DNA of 51,180 bases from a bacterium (GTDB lineage Bacteria; Bacteroidota; Bacteroidia; Chitinophagales; Saprospiraceae). The notes under the pieces are model-generated. The model was not told the DNA's origin and ran no database searches. It saw only the letters and a list, made by a program, of their open reading frames with translations. A program made the position numbers and the translations under genes. The stretch is taken from assembly GCA_024742755.1 (NCBI GenBank), contig JANSXW010000033.1, positions 1 through 51,180 on the forward strand, in the 5' to 3' direction. Shown here in pieces: positions 8,253-17,510 of this stretch (positions are counted from its first letter, which is position 1; every line of letters begins with the position of its first letter).

Positions 8253-9401
8253 ATGAAAAACTTGCTTTACCCCTGTATGGTGCTCATGCTGAGCCTGGCC
8301 ATCCTGTCCTCCTGCACTAAAGATGAAGAAAGCGCCGTCCCTGCCGGGCCCGCAATCTGGAGTGTACGGGCACCCCATCAGCCTACGGTTACCGACCTGC
8401 CGGACAAGATCAGCAACTCCCTGCTTCATGGCGGGTGGTCGGTTTCGCCTTCCCTCGAGAACCCCATCTTTGAAGGATTTGATGACCCTCCCCTGTTGAA
8501 GCATATCGCTCAGGAGCTTTCTGCCGCTCAGGTGCCGGAAAATTTGATACAGGAGCGCCTTGCTATGCTGCAAGACCCTGATTTCCAGTACAAAGTCAGC
8601 CACGACCCCAATACCGCCCGGCTGCTGCTGACTACCGTTGATCACTCTAATGAGGTCGTGAAATCAGTTTCCGAAGCAGTATTCAGTATGCTTTCTCAAA
8701 ACGCCAGGCGGTTGATCATTACAGACACTCCGCCTGCGGGAGGGATCAACGGTTCTTCTATGACCACTGTTGACCGGCGGGTGTACAGCTGGGCGAGCCT
8801 TTTCAAGGGCAGCGATGGAAAAGACATGCGCGCTGAGTGGTTCAATGAAGCCGCAGAAATCAGTTACCTGGTCTCAGAAATCACACCGCCCTCCAGAAAT
8901 GCGCAAATACTACAGATCTTACTGCAGACCCTTTATATCATGCACGATTATGCTTCCTTTCTGGACGATGACAATTCCGGGTCCATTGCCAACCGGGGCA
9001 TAAGGGACAATCTGGCTTGGCTGTTTCTCACCCTCCACCACCCGGATGAGGCGCAGGAGGAGCAGCTCCGCGGCCGGTACTTCAATCACCCGGACGCCAG
9101 GCAACCAGGCGACAACCCCAATACTTCCGACTTTGACGAATCTACCGTCAACACCATGTTTGAATTAGTCGAACGCATGCGCGAGAACGGCTATGCCCAG
9201 GCTCCTGACCTCCCCTATCAGCCCGTGCCTGAATGGTTTGCAGTGCAGTACGAAACACTGACAGGAGCGCCAATGCCAAACGGGAATATTGCGGATCAGG
9301 CCGCCATTGACTTGGTTATTGAGGCTTGCAATACCTTTTTGGACAACCGGACGAAAGCACGCAGTTTCGTCAAAAGCTACTACGGAGTTGAATTTCCTTA
9401 G
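8253..9401 (+). CDS. Conserved-type lipoprotein of unknown function
   Basis: A 382-residue protein with a clear lipoprotein signal: MKNLLYPCMVLMLSLAILSSC, lipobox ILSSC. The family is not recognised. The mature part is mostly helical and acidic, with no repeats and no evident catalytic motif. Segments such as PPLLKHIAQELSAAQVPE and QILLQTLYIMHDYASFLDDD look like packed helices; NPNTSDFDESTVNTMFELVE follows. It begins about 195 bp from the divergent fucosidase and ends before a strong hairpin shared with the convergent small membrane gene. It is probably transcribed alone. An envelope location is supported by the signal; nothing more can be said. Confidence 0.75.
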   Translation: MKNLLYPCMVLMLSLAILSSCTKDEESAVPAGPAIWSVRAPHQPTVTDLPDKISNSLLHGGWSVSPSLENPIFEGFDDPPLLKHIAQELSAAQVPENLIQERLAMLQDPDFQYKVSHDPNTARLLLTTVDHSNEVVKSVSEAVFSMLSQNARRLIITDTPPAGGINGSSMTTVDRRVYSWASLFKGSDGKDMRAEWFNEAAEISYLVSEITPPSRNAQILQILLQTLYIMHDYASFLDDDNSGSIANRGIRDNLAWLFLTLHHPDEAQEEQLRGRYFNHPDARQPGDNPNTSDFDESTVNTMFELVERMRENGYAQAPDLPYQPVPEWFAVQYETLTGAPMPNGNIADQAAIDLVIEACNTFLDNRTKARSFVKSYYGVEFP

Positions 9402-9431
9402 CCGGTGAACCGTACAACATCATTTTGGCAA

Positions 9432-9460
9432 CTCAGGCGGCGACAGCACTGCCGCCTGAG
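9432..9460. terminator. Strong hairpin between convergent genes
   Basis: CTCAGGCGGC and GCCGCCTGAG form a perfect 10-bp stem around a 9-base loop, midway between the converging stops at 9401 and 9488. There is no T-tract on either side, so it could be a bidirectional terminator or only an mRNA 3' stabilising hairpin. Confidence 0.55.
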
Positions 9461-9487
9461 GCCCTCGTGCCTTATGCGGCTCCCGGC

Positions 9488-9736
9488 TCAGTTCCTGGCC
9501 AGCAGTTCCGCGCGAATCGCTTTTAATTCGGGATAGGAAGTGGCCGGCAAAGCCAGTGTGCAAATCGCTATGGTCAGAATAGCCCAGTCCAGCTCTTCCG
9601 TTCTCAGATAACTCTGTAGGACGGCAAAGGCCAACGCAATGACGAGCCCTATTGAAATACCAATCATCGTTTTCAGGCCTTTTTCTTTCTTCAACAAGTC
9701 CTCCGTTGACAATTCAGTCAGGTTTTGTTTAGCCAT
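9488..9736 (-). CDS. Small two-helix membrane protein
   Basis: An 82-residue protein. An amphipathic N-terminus (LTELSTEDLLKKEKGLKTM) is followed by two hydrophobic helices, about 24-43 (MIGISIGLVIALAFAVLQSY) and 50-66 (WAILTIAICTLALPATS), and a short charged tail (LKAIRAELLARN). The ELSTEDLLKKEK..K start followed by two helices is seen in small conserved Bacteroidota membrane proteins of unknown function (recalled). It stands alone between the hairpin at 9432 and the histidine kinase gene, which lies upstream on the same strand across a 150-bp gap. Confidence 0.7.
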   Translation of the reverse strand: MAKQNLTELSTEDLLKKEKGLKTMIGISIGLVIALAFAVLQSYLRTEELDWAILTIAICTLALPATSYPELKAIRAELLARN

Positions 9737-9889
9737 AATTCAAACTATTTAGGGTTGAAATGGAAAATTTCCAGCTCAAGTTAACCAATCTTAAAAGCCC
9801 CTAAGCTACCAATGTATGACCTGCTAACCCGGCAAATGGTTTATTGCTGTGCACTTTTATATTCCAAAACCTATTTCCCCCATATGGGC

Positions 9890-11779
9890 CTACCCTGTTC
9901 GCTGCAGCGCACTATTCTTTAGGTACTGTGGTATACGGATCTGTATTTCTGTGCCCCTTCCAGGCTGCCCCACTTCCATTTCCGCTTCCAGCTTACGCAA
10001 AAAAGCCCGGATGAGGCGGGAACCGAAGCCTTTTTGCACCGTTTCCGGGTTCATGCCCACACCATCGTCCTTCACACCAACGAGCAGCTGACCGCCCGTT
10101 TCCTGTATTTGGACCCAGATGTTGCCTTCCGGCAGCCCCTCAAAGGCATACTTATAGGCATTGGTCAGCAGCTCGTTAAGGATAAGCCCGAGCGGGATCA
10201 TCACGGAGACATCAAGCAAGAGGTTGGGCACTTCCCGGTGCAGCGCAATCGCCTTGTCGCCGGGCCGGTAAGAGGCTTCCAGGTTGCTGCATAGATTGGC
10301 AACGTACTCTGGCAAGTTGACCTGACTCAGGTTTTCGCCGGTGTATAGATGATGGTGGATGATCGACATAGAGCGCACCCGGTTTTCCCCATCGCTCAGG
10401 GCTTCAAGGGCGGAGGGCTCCTCAATATAGCGGGCCTGTAGTTGCAGGAGGCTGGAAATGATCTGTAGGTTATTCTTTACGCGGTGGTGGATTTCCTTGA
10501 TGAGGTACTCTTTCTCCTCCAATGCCACGGCCAGCTGCTCCTGCTGCCGGCGGTACTTGCGGTACAGCCCGTACAGGAAAATACTCAGCCCCGTGATGAG
10601 CACAAGCCCGACGATCCCGATGGTGATCGTCCGGTTTTTCTGGCTGATTACAGCCCTGGCGGTTTGATTCGCCAGGTCGAGCATCGCAATTTGCTGCTGC
10701 TTTTTCTCGGTTTCGTATTGCGCAGACAGCTCATTAATACGGTTGAGCCGCTCAATGCCCGTGATGCTGTCGCTCAGGGTTTTGAACTGCTCCAGTGCCT
10801 CGAAGCCACGGCGGTAATCTCCGGTCTGCCGATAGGCTTTGACCAGCAGCTCATAGGTTTCCGCCCGGTCTTTCAGCCCCATGGAATAGGAAGTGTCCGT
10901 TTGCGGCAGCAGCATACGGATGCCTCGTTCGTATTGCCCCTCCTCGATCAGAAAATCGGCCAGCAGCCGCCGGCTTGCGGCGCTTAGGTCGGGCACGTTG
11001 ATGGAGTCTGCCAGGCGGGCGCAGGCTTCGGCATAGGGCGCTGCGGCTTCCCATTTGTCCATTTGGGTAAGAATGTGTGCCATATTGTACCGGTTGAGCA
11101 CTTTGTCATAATCGCCTTCCTTGGCCTCACCGATTTGGTAGGCGCGCTCGTAGTGGGCGTACGCTTCTGCGAAATCGCCCTTTTCCTCATAAGCGACTCC
11201 CAGATTGGTGTAAGCAATTTGCTCCTGTAGCTGATTTCGGGAAAATTGGGCCAAAGCCAGGGTTTCACTGAGTGAGATGATGGCATCTTCCATACGGTCA
11301 GCCTCTGTATACAAATGCCCAAGCTTATTGCCTGTATCCAGGATACCAACCGTATCCTGTACAGATTCATAGGCGCGATAGGCTTCAAGGACCGCTTCCA
11401 TGCTTTTTGAAAAATTGCCCATATCGGAATACAAATTCGACTTTGCCATGTTTACCGCAGCCACCAGCCGAGGATGTTTGGCGTCCCGGTGCAATGCTTC
11501 ATACCGGTTGAAATAAGCCTCGCTTTCTTCAAACCGGTTCAGGTTTTTGTAGAAGATACCGTAGTAGTACCAGACTACATCTTCCTTGTACCGGCTGCTA
11601 TCTGCGGTGTAAAAACTTTCGATATCTCCGAGCAGGCGCAGACTCTCGCCGGGCTGAGACCGGGCCTGTGCCCAGGCTGCATTCAATAACGAATCAATGG
11701 TAAGCTGTACTTCGCTTTTCTGGGCTTGCAAGACAGACACGATGGCAAGGCAAAGCAAAGTGAAGAATCGTTTTTTCAT
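9890..11779 (-). CDS. TPR sensor histidine kinase, HisKA_2 type
   Basis: The start at 11779 (MKKRFFTLLCLAIVSVLQAQ, a signal peptide) is preferred because a perfect -7 box lies between it and the upstream ATG at 11842. The product is 629 residues. The exported N-terminal half carries TPR repeats (YTNLGVAYEEKGDFAEAYAH, MAHILTQMDKWEAAAPYAEA). A coiled coil and one TM helix (TIGIVGLVLITGLSIFLYGLY, about 385-405) follow. The cytoplasmic HisKA_2 domain has LIKEIHHRVKNNLQIISSLL, phospho-acceptor His near 431, and the HATPase domain has LNELLTNAYKYAF and VKDDGVGM. It should sense an envelope signal and phosphorylate a response regulator; the best local candidate is at 17486. It is divergent from the RND exporter operon. 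Confidence 0.9.
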   Translation of the reverse strand: MKKRFFTLLCLAIVSVLQAQKSEVQLTIDSLLNAAWAQARSQPGESLRLLGDIESFYTADSSRYKEDVVWYYYGIFYKNLNRFEESEAYFNRYEALHRDAKHPRLVAAVNMAKSNLYSDMGNFSKSMEAVLEAYRAYESVQDTVGILDTGNKLGHLYTEADRMEDAIISLSETLALAQFSRNQLQEQIAYTNLGVAYEEKGDFAEAYAHYERAYQIGEAKEGDYDKVLNRYNMAHILTQMDKWEAAAPYAEACARLADSINVPDLSAASRRLLADFLIEEGQYERGIRMLLPQTDTSYSMGLKDRAETYELLVKAYRQTGDYRRGFEALEQFKTLSDSITGIERLNRINELSAQYETEKKQQQIAMLDLANQTARAVISQKNRTITIGIVGLVLITGLSIFLYGLYRKYRRQQEQLAVALEEKEYLIKEIHHRVKNNLQIISSLLQLQARYIEEPSALEALSDGENRVRSMSIIHHHLYTGENLSQVNLPEYVANLCSNLEASYRPGDKAIALHREVPNLLLDVSVMIPLGLILNELLTNAYKYAFEGLPEGNIWVQIQETGGQLLVGVKDDGVGMNPETVQKGFGSRLIRAFLRKLEAEMEVGQPGRGTEIQIRIPQYLKNSALQRTG

Positions 11780-11815
11780 CTGAGGCCGGTTCCGGGTTAA
11801 TGGGTATTTGGAAAT

Positions 11816-11823
11816 CAAAATTA
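11816..11823 (-). promoter_or_regulatory. -7 box for the histidine kinase gene
   Basis: On the minus strand this reads TAATTTTG, a full match to the Bacteroidota -7 consensus TAnnTTTG, 37 bases upstream of the kinase ATG at 11779. It places transcription start near 11810 and rules against the upstream ATG at 11842. No clear -33 box was seen. Confidence 0.5.
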
Positions 11824-11958
11824 CCCCATGAAGATAGGGCATATCTCCTCAGTTTGCACGCCCTGGCCTCAAAACTATCCGAACGGGTAGCTTCCCGCCG
11901 CGCATATCCCTGTAGCTTGCAGACGATACTGATACCGAACCATACAGACCCAAAAAAC

Positions 11959-14229
11959 ATGCATTTTTTCAATCCACTCCTACGGCTGAGCTACACTCGC
12001 CCCAAAACAACGCTACTGGCTCTTTTGGCCATCACTTTACTAATGGCGGGCGGGCTAAAACAGCTTGAAACACGCAACAGCTTCGATGGCGAGCTGCCCG
12101 CCGTCGATCCCATCAATCAGGGTATTGAGGCCGCTAAAGCCGTTTTTGGCGAGCGCAGCGTCGTGCTGATCGGGCTCGAAGCCGAATCTATTTACACCCC
12201 GGAAGCCGCGCAGAAGATTATTGACCTTTCCAATGCCCTTGCGGAGGTGCCCCACGTGATGCCCGACGAAATCGTCAGCCTGTCCACCCTCTCTAACGTC
12301 AGTCAGCGCCCCTGGGGCCTGGAGACCGGTGGCTTCCTCGACGAACTGCCCGCCGATGAAGCCGCCTGGCAGCAACTCCAAGCAGATGTAGCTGGCAACG
12401 GCATGGTACTGGAACGACTGGTTAGTAAAGACGAGTCCCTTACGGTTATTGCAGCCGCTCTTGAAGACGGGTTTAATGGAGGGACTGTTTATGATGCTGT
12501 TTCGGAGCTCGCTGCTCATTATGCGGGCCCGGAACGCATCCATATTACCGGGGCGCCCATCCTCGTTGAAGATGTACAGCGGGGCATCAGCGGTGATTCC
12601 CGCCGCTTTATCCCGATTGCGATTGTGCTGATATTCATTGGCTTTTACATTTCATTCCGGCGGCTGGCGGGCGTGCTCCTGCCGGTGGGCATGGTCATCA
12701 TGAGCATCGTCTGGACCATGGGCTTCATGGGCTACGCCGGGCTGCCCGTCACGGTGGTGTCCAATGCCCTGCCGGTGATTATGGTCGCGGTGGCTTCCTC
12801 TTACGCCATCCACTTTATGAATGCCTACTACCGCCTGGCTGATCAGCACAAGACAGGCCCGGCACTGGCAGAAGCCACTTTACAGAAAATCGGGCTGCCC
12901 ATCCTCATCACCGGCCTGACTTCAGCGCTGGGGTCAGCCAGCCTTCTCATTTTTAAAATTACTTCGCTGCGGGAATTTGGCATCATCGGCGCGGCAGGCT
13001 TCCTGTTGGCCACCTTCATCTGCCTGACGTTTCTGCCCGCAGTCTGCGCCCTGCTTAAGCCGCCCGCCCGCAAAGCCTATCAGTCCGCCGGGCTGCAGGG
13101 GTTCCTGCGTGCGCTTACGCAAATGGCCCAAAACCACCGCCGGGCGATTACCGCAGCTTATCTGCTGCTGATTGCTGCCGCCGTTTTCTTTATCGGCAAG
13201 GTGAAAATCGGAGACGACTACCTGAGGTTTTTCCCAAAATCCCACCCGGGGCGGGTCGCAGCGGAGACCTTCAATGAGCGCCTGAGCGGGGTACGCACCA
13301 TGGATATCGTAGTGGATGCCGAGGCCTACGGTGGAATCAAAGACGAAACTTTTTTCCGCAGCCTGAATGATTTCCAAGACTATCTCCTCGGCTACGAAGA
13401 GGTTGGGCACACCTATTCCTACCGGGATGTGGTGCAACACCTCAGCGCCAACCTCAATGGAGCAGCCGATGCCCTGCCCGGCAGTGCCGAGATCGCGCAG
13501 TATCTGATGCTGCACGAGATGTCAGCCACCCCGGGCGAGGTCTTTGCGCTGCGCTCCGAAGACGACAATCAGGCCCGCATTCAGGTCTTCCTGAAATCCT
13601 CCGACCCCGAAGTGCATCAGGCGCTTTACGAAGACATACAACGTGATGCGGCCCGCTTTTTCCCGGAAGGGAATACGCCCCTGACCTTTGGCGGGGACGT
13701 CATGCACCGCATTGCCCTCGGCACCTACATCGTGGAGGGCAAAGTACAGAACATCATCCTCGCCCTGCTAATTGTCTTTCTCAGCTGCCTGATCATTTTC
13801 CGTTCGCTGCCCAAAAGCCTGATGGCGCTGCTGCCCATCACCGTCTCCCTGCTGATGGTCTTCGGGCTGATGGGCGTGATCGGCATACGGCTCGGCATCA
13901 GTACGGCCCTGCTCACCGCTATGATTGTAGGCATAGGCGTGGATTTTGCCGTGCACTACCTCGTGGGCTACTTCCGCGACCGCGAAGAAATGGGCGCAGA
14001 TGAAGCCATCACCCACAACAGCCTGCATACCGGGCAGGCCATTGCCTACGATGCCGCCTCCAATATTGCCGGGTTCAGCGTGCTGTCGTTTTCGGGCTTT
14101 CTGCCGGTACAGCACTTTGGCTGGCTGCTGGCCCTTTCCATGCTTTTGATTTTCCTCAATACCATGGTGCTGTACCCGCTTATGCTTACGCAAAAAGAGC
14201 CGCAGATGGCTGCCCCTGAATTCGCATAA
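11959..14229 (+). CDS. RND-superfamily (MMPL) exporter
   Basis: The start at 11959 (MHFFNPLLRLSYTRPKTTLL) gives 756 residues; an upstream ATG at 11800 would add residues with no family character and overlap the kinase leader. The two-fold RND layout is clear: TM1 at about 20-36, a large periplasmic domain with NSFDGELPAVDPINQGIEAA, then five to six TM helices (FIPIAIVLIFIGFYISF, VSNALPVIMVAVASSYAIHF). The second half repeats this: TM7, periplasmic domain 2 (KIGDDYLRFFPKSHPGRVAA) and TM helices with AMIVGIGVDFAVHYLVGYFR. Proton-driven export of a lipid or hydrophobic molecule is expected (family knowledge); the cargo is unknown. It heads an operon with LolA-like and barrel proteins, consistent with an envelope lipid pathway. 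Confidence 0.9.
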   Translation: MHFFNPLLRLSYTRPKTTLLALLAITLLMAGGLKQLETRNSFDGELPAVDPINQGIEAAKAVFGERSVVLIGLEAESIYTPEAAQKIIDLSNALAEVPHVMPDEIVSLSTLSNVSQRPWGLETGGFLDELPADEAAWQQLQADVAGNGMVLERLVSKDESLTVIAAALEDGFNGGTVYDAVSELAAHYAGPERIHITGAPILVEDVQRGISGDSRRFIPIAIVLIFIGFYISFRRLAGVLLPVGMVIMSIVWTMGFMGYAGLPVTVVSNALPVIMVAVASSYAIHFMNAYYRLADQHKTGPALAEATLQKIGLPILITGLTSALGSASLLIFKITSLREFGIIGAAGFLLATFICLTFLPAVCALLKPPARKAYQSAGLQGFLRALTQMAQNHRRAITAAYLLLIAAAVFFIGKVKIGDDYLRFFPKSHPGRVAAETFNERLSGVRTMDIVVDAEAYGGIKDETFFRSLNDFQDYLLGYEEVGHTYSYRDVVQHLSANLNGAADALPGSAEIAQYLMLHEMSATPGEVFALRSEDDNQARIQVFLKSSDPEVHQALYEDIQRDAARFFPEGNTPLTFGGDVMHRIALGTYIVEGKVQNIILALLIVFLSCLIIFRSLPKSLMALLPITVSLLMVFGLMGVIGIRLGISTALLTAMIVGIGVDFAVHYLVGYFRDREEMGADEAITHNSLHTGQAIAYDAASNIAGFSVLSFSGFLPVQHFGWLLALSMLLIFLNTMVLYPLMLTQKEPQMAAPEFA

Positions 14230-14262
14230 TTCCAATTTTTTCACCCCAAAAATTCGAACACT

Positions 14263-15039
14263 ATGATTTTAGCATTCACTTTGATTTGGACCGTATTGAC
14301 CGCCCCTGCTTTTAACGACGCGGCTTCCGTAATGGAAAAACACCGGCAGGCGACCTCCGTGCAGGACCTGAGCGGGCAGCTGACCTACACCAACATCAGC
14401 AAGTCTGGCCGGAAACAGACCCGAACCCTGCAGCAGCACATCCTGCGCACCGGGGAAGGCGCGTACACCTACAATCTGCTGCTGGAGTTCATCAGCCCGC
14501 AGGACGTGGCCGGCACCTCCACCCTGACCGTACAGCACGAGGGGAAAGACGACGAGCAGTGGCTCTACCTGCCTGCCCTGCGCATGAGCAAGCGCATTTC
14601 GCCCAGCAAAAAGTCGGACCGCTTTATGGGCACGGAGATTACCTACGAAGACCTCTCCGGCTACCTTTCCGAACCGCTGGACGACTACGAGTACACGCTC
14701 CTGGGCGAGGAAACCGTCAACGGGCGGCCGGCCCATAAAATCGAGGCGATCCCCAAACAAGGCCTGCGCACACAGTACGGCAAACGACAACTCTGGATTG
14801 ATAAAGCCACCCACCTGATGGCCCAAACCCGCTTCTTTGATCAAAAAGGGGAGCTGCTCAAAACCTATGAGGCTACGGAAATCCGCCCAATCGGCACGAG
14901 CGGGCACTACCGGGCGCATCGGATCAAAATGGAGAATATACAGACGGGCAACACCACGGTAGTGCAGTACTCCGGCTTTGCGATCAACGAAGGCGTGGAT
15001 GCAGCGATGTTTTCCACCACCTGGATGGAAACCCGTTAA
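14263..15039 (+). CDS. LolA-like outer-membrane lipoprotein-sorting family protein
   Basis: A 258-residue protein with an N-terminal signal (MILAFTLIWTVLTAPAFNDA). The body fits the LolA-like family PF17131: VMEKHRQATSVQDLSGQLTY, EFISPQDVAGTSTL, DEQWLYLPALRMSKRISPSK, RFMGTEITYEDLSGY, YEYTLLGEETVNGRPAHKIE, LWIDKATHLMAQTRFFD. These proteins have a half-open beta-barrel fold and commonly accompany RND exporters and outer-membrane barrels, where they are thought to carry a hydrophobic cargo across the periplasm. It starts 33 bp after the exporter, and the barrel gene begins 3 bp after its stop, so a single transcript is very likely. Confidence 0.9.
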   Translation: MILAFTLIWTVLTAPAFNDAASVMEKHRQATSVQDLSGQLTYTNISKSGRKQTRTLQQHILRTGEGAYTYNLLLEFISPQDVAGTSTLTVQHEGKDDEQWLYLPALRMSKRISPSKKSDRFMGTEITYEDLSGYLSEPLDDYEYTLLGEETVNGRPAHKIEAIPKQGLRTQYGKRQLWIDKATHLMAQTRFFDQKGELLKTYEATEIRPIGTSGHYRAHRIKMENIQTGNTTVVQYSGFAINEGVDAAMFSTTWMETR

Positions 15040-15042
15040 TCC

Positions 15043-16341
15043 GTGAAGTACCTGAAATACATGCTTAAAGCCCTGCTGGGGTTATACTTTGCCGGATTTG
15101 CGGCCGCTACCGTTGCCCAGGAGGCCGACAGCGACTGGTCTACCGCCCTCCACGGGCAGGCCACGCTGCTGAGCCGTTACTATCCCGGGCAAAACCCCGC
15201 CGGGCTGTACCGCTGGCAGGGGGAAGCCCGCGCCGAGCTGGAGGGCGAGCTGGCCTATGGCAAATACTGGAAAGGGCGGGCAGTGGTCATCGCCAATGCC
15301 AATCCGGAGGAGCGCCGCCGCAACCGCCTGTGGGCCAATGAAGCTTACGTGTATTACCGCCGGGGGCATTACTTCCTGAAAGCCGGCAAACAGACCGTGA
15401 AGTGGGGGGCACTGACCGGATTCAGCGCGATGGACCTCGCCAACCGCTACGATTACTACGATGTGCTGGACACCGAAGCCGAGCGGCTGGGGCTTTGGGG
15501 CCTGGAAGCCCGCTACAGCAAAGGGCGCACCGAGCTGATGTTGCGTGCTTTCCACCCCGACAACCGCTCCCGCCTGTACCTTGAAGACAACCGCTGGGTG
15601 AACCTGCCGCAGCGCATGCCTGTACCGGGCGGGGAAGCTGTGATGGCCTACGAGGGCGCAGCTGCGCATTACCAAGAGCGGCGGCCTTTGCTCAGCGGCA
15701 GCCTTTCCACGGAAGTGGGCCGGGTGCAGGTACGCGGCAGCTGGCTGTATGGCAATAACGACATCCCGCTGAGCCGCATACAAGTGATGGCACCGATGGG
15801 CAGCCCGGTCCCTTATCAGGTGCAGCTCCACTTTGAGCCTCTGATGATCAGTGCGCTGAACCTGAGCACCTGGGCCGGGGAGTGGAACCTATGGGCGGAG
15901 GGCGCTTATGTCAGCAGTAAACGCATTGGGGAATCTGGTGATATTTCACCGGATCGCTACACCTTCTGTTCTTTGGGCGCTGACCGCTTCTGGGCCTTTG
16001 AGCATCCGGAACGGCAGCTAAGGCTGGTGGCACAGTTCCTACAGGTTTTCCCGCATCAGGGCGGGCGCTATGCCCCCACCGAAATCGATCATATTTTTCA
16101 ATCTGCTGTGCTGTTGGACACCGAATTGCAAATCAACTACAACTGGTCGGCTGCCCTGCGCGCCGTGGGCGAGTTCCGGGCTGAAGGCTTTTACCTGGAG
16201 CCCCGGCTGATCTGCAAAGCCTGGGCCCCGCTGCGGGCAGAACTCAGCGGTTCCTGGCTGGGCGGATCCGGGCAGAGCTTCTTCGGGCATTTCAAATCCA
16301 ACAGCAGAGTCGCTTTACACTTAATTCGACCCATCCTATGA
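15043..16341 (+). CDS. Outer-membrane beta-barrel protein of the RND/LolA-like operon
   Basis: A 432-residue protein with a signal peptide (MKYLKYMLKALLGLYFAGFA, then AATVAQ). The start is GTG at 15043, 3 bp after the previous stop; ATG 15061 is an alternative that shortens the signal. The mature chain is rich in alternating aromatic strands (YWKGRAVVIANANPE, LWANEAYVYYRRGHYFLKAG, WGALTGFSAMDLANRYDYYD) and ends in strands finishing SRVALHLIRPIL, as barrels do. It resembles DUF1302-type or porin-like barrels that accompany MMPL exporters. It probably forms the outer-membrane station of the pathway. Its stop overlaps the start of the hydrolase by 4 bp (ATGA). Confidence 0.8.
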   Translation: MKYLKYMLKALLGLYFAGFAAATVAQEADSDWSTALHGQATLLSRYYPGQNPAGLYRWQGEARAELEGELAYGKYWKGRAVVIANANPEERRRNRLWANEAYVYYRRGHYFLKAGKQTVKWGALTGFSAMDLANRYDYYDVLDTEAERLGLWGLEARYSKGRTELMLRAFHPDNRSRLYLEDNRWVNLPQRMPVPGGEAVMAYEGAAAHYQERRPLLSGSLSTEVGRVQVRGSWLYGNNDIPLSRIQVMAPMGSPVPYQVQLHFEPLMISALNLSTWAGEWNLWAEGAYVSSKRIGESGDISPDRYTFCSLGADRFWAFEHPERQLRLVAQFLQVFPHQGGRYAPTEIDHIFQSAVLLDTELQINYNWSAALRAVGEFRAEGFYLEPRLICKAWAPLRAELSGSWLGGSGQSFFGHFKSNSRVALHLIRPIL

Positions 16342-17273
16342 GAACAACATCATCTTCCGCGCCTGCAAACTCGTTTTTGTCAGCGAGCAAAACAGAGATG
16401 AATCCAATTCCGGATAACGCCCAACTGATGGCGACGCGTTTTTTCCCACCCTACATCCACCGGGTGGGGCAGGTCATCAATACGGTGCATCAGGTGCATT
16501 CCAAAGCGGGCTGCCGCCTGACGATGGGGGCGCTTTCCGTGGCGGTCCGCCGGCGCATCCGGGCGGCCGACCGGGCATTTTACGAAAGTGGGCAACAGCA
16601 GGAGCACCGCTGTGGCAAGCACCGGTTTTACACTTATACCTTTGGACAGGGACCGGCTGTACTGCTCCTGCACGGCTGGTGCAGCAACGGCGCGCGCTGG
16701 GCACCCTATGTACAGGAACTGTGCCGCGCCGGCTATCAGGCCGTCGTGGTGGACGCCCCGAGCCACGGACAATCGCCCGGGCGTTTCCTGTCGGTGCCGG
16801 ACTACATCCGCTGCGCCGGGCAGCTCATCCGCTCGCGTACGCAATGGCACGCTATTTTGGCCCATTCTATGGGCAGCCTGGCCGGAGTGATCAGCGCGAG
16901 TGAGCAGTCCGGTGAGGTCCGTATCGGGAAGTTTGTGCTCATGAGCACCTTTTCCAACTGTGATGCCCTGATGAGCAAATTTGCCCGTTGCCTGGGCGTA
17001 TCGGAGACCGTGCTGTCGGACACCCGGGCGTGGATTCCCAACTATACCGGCAAGCCGCTGAGCTACTTTTGCCTGATTGAGCATCTGCAACAGCTTGGCC
17101 CACCCAGTACGCTGTTAGTCGCTGACGAAAAGGACATCGTCGTGCCCAGTCAGGAAACCAAAGCCATTCTGAATGCCCTGCCCCATGTAAAGCCGATCAT
17201 CACGAGCGGGTTGGGGCACAACCTGCGCTGCGATACGGTGCGGCGGCAGGTGCTGAACTTCATAACCCCCTAA
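16338..17273 (+). CDS. Alpha/beta hydrolase
   Basis: A 311-residue alpha/beta hydrolase. The oxyanion loop is LLLHGWCSNGARW near 109-121. The nucleophile Ser177 lies in ILAHSMGSLAG, an A-H-S-M-G version of GxSxG. The acid is probably Asp in LLVADEKDIVVP, and the His lies in SGLGHNLRCD. An N-terminal extension of about 90 residues, without a signal peptide, precedes the domain, so a cytoplasmic location is likely; ATG 16398 is a later possible start. The 4-bp overlap with the barrel gene ties it to the exporter operon, suggesting that it acts on the transported or related ester substrate (inference). Substrate unknown. Confidence 0.87.
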   Translation: MRTTSSSAPANSFLSASKTEMNPIPDNAQLMATRFFPPYIHRVGQVINTVHQVHSKAGCRLTMGALSVAVRRRIRAADRAFYESGQQQEHRCGKHRFYTYTFGQGPAVLLLHGWCSNGARWAPYVQELCRAGYQAVVVDAPSHGQSPGRFLSVPDYIRCAGQLIRSRTQWHAILAHSMGSLAGVISASEQSGEVRIGKFVLMSTFSNCDALMSKFARCLGVSETVLSDTRAWIPNYTGKPLSYFCLIEHLQQLGPPSTLLVADEKDIVVPSQETKAILNALPHVKPIITSGLGHNLRCDTVRRQVLNFITP

Positions 17274-17276
17274 AGC

Positions 17277-17510
17277 ATGCAACACCCGCAACCATCACCC
17301 GACACCCTGGAGCAACTGCTACTGTCCGAACTGGAGAACAACTGGCAGGAGGTGGACACGCTGATCCGTGAACAGGAGCAGGCCAAGCCCTCCAAGGCAA
17401 TAATCCGGCAACTTCATCCGAAACCGTATATTTGGAACCGGGCATTTCAATATTGTAAACGCCATACCGCAAGCCTGTATCGCCTATGCAAGACCAACTT
17501 CGGATATTGA
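17277..17510 (+). CDS. Possible small helical protein between the hydrolase and the response regulator
   Basis: A 77-codon frame starting 3 bp after the hydrolase stop and overlapping the response regulator start by 25 bp. The first half is plausible protein (LEQLLLSELENNWQEVDTLI, acidic amphipathic helix); the second half (PKPYIWNRAFQYCKRHTASL) has odd composition and runs through a perfect -7 promoter box at 17427. The gene may be real, may end in coding-like noise, or may be a decayed remnant. No family recognised. Confidence 0.4.
   Translation: MQHPQPSPDTLEQLLLSELENNWQEVDTLIREQEQAKPSKAIIRQLHPKPYIWNRAFQYCKRHTASLYRLCKTNFGY
17427..17434 (+). promoter_or_regulatory. -7 box for the response regulator
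   Basis: TATATTTG fully matches the Bacteroidota -7 consensus, about 52 bases upstream of the response regulator ATG at 17486. It suggests that the regulator can be transcribed independently of the exporter operon. No clear -33 TTTG was seen. Confidence 0.45.
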
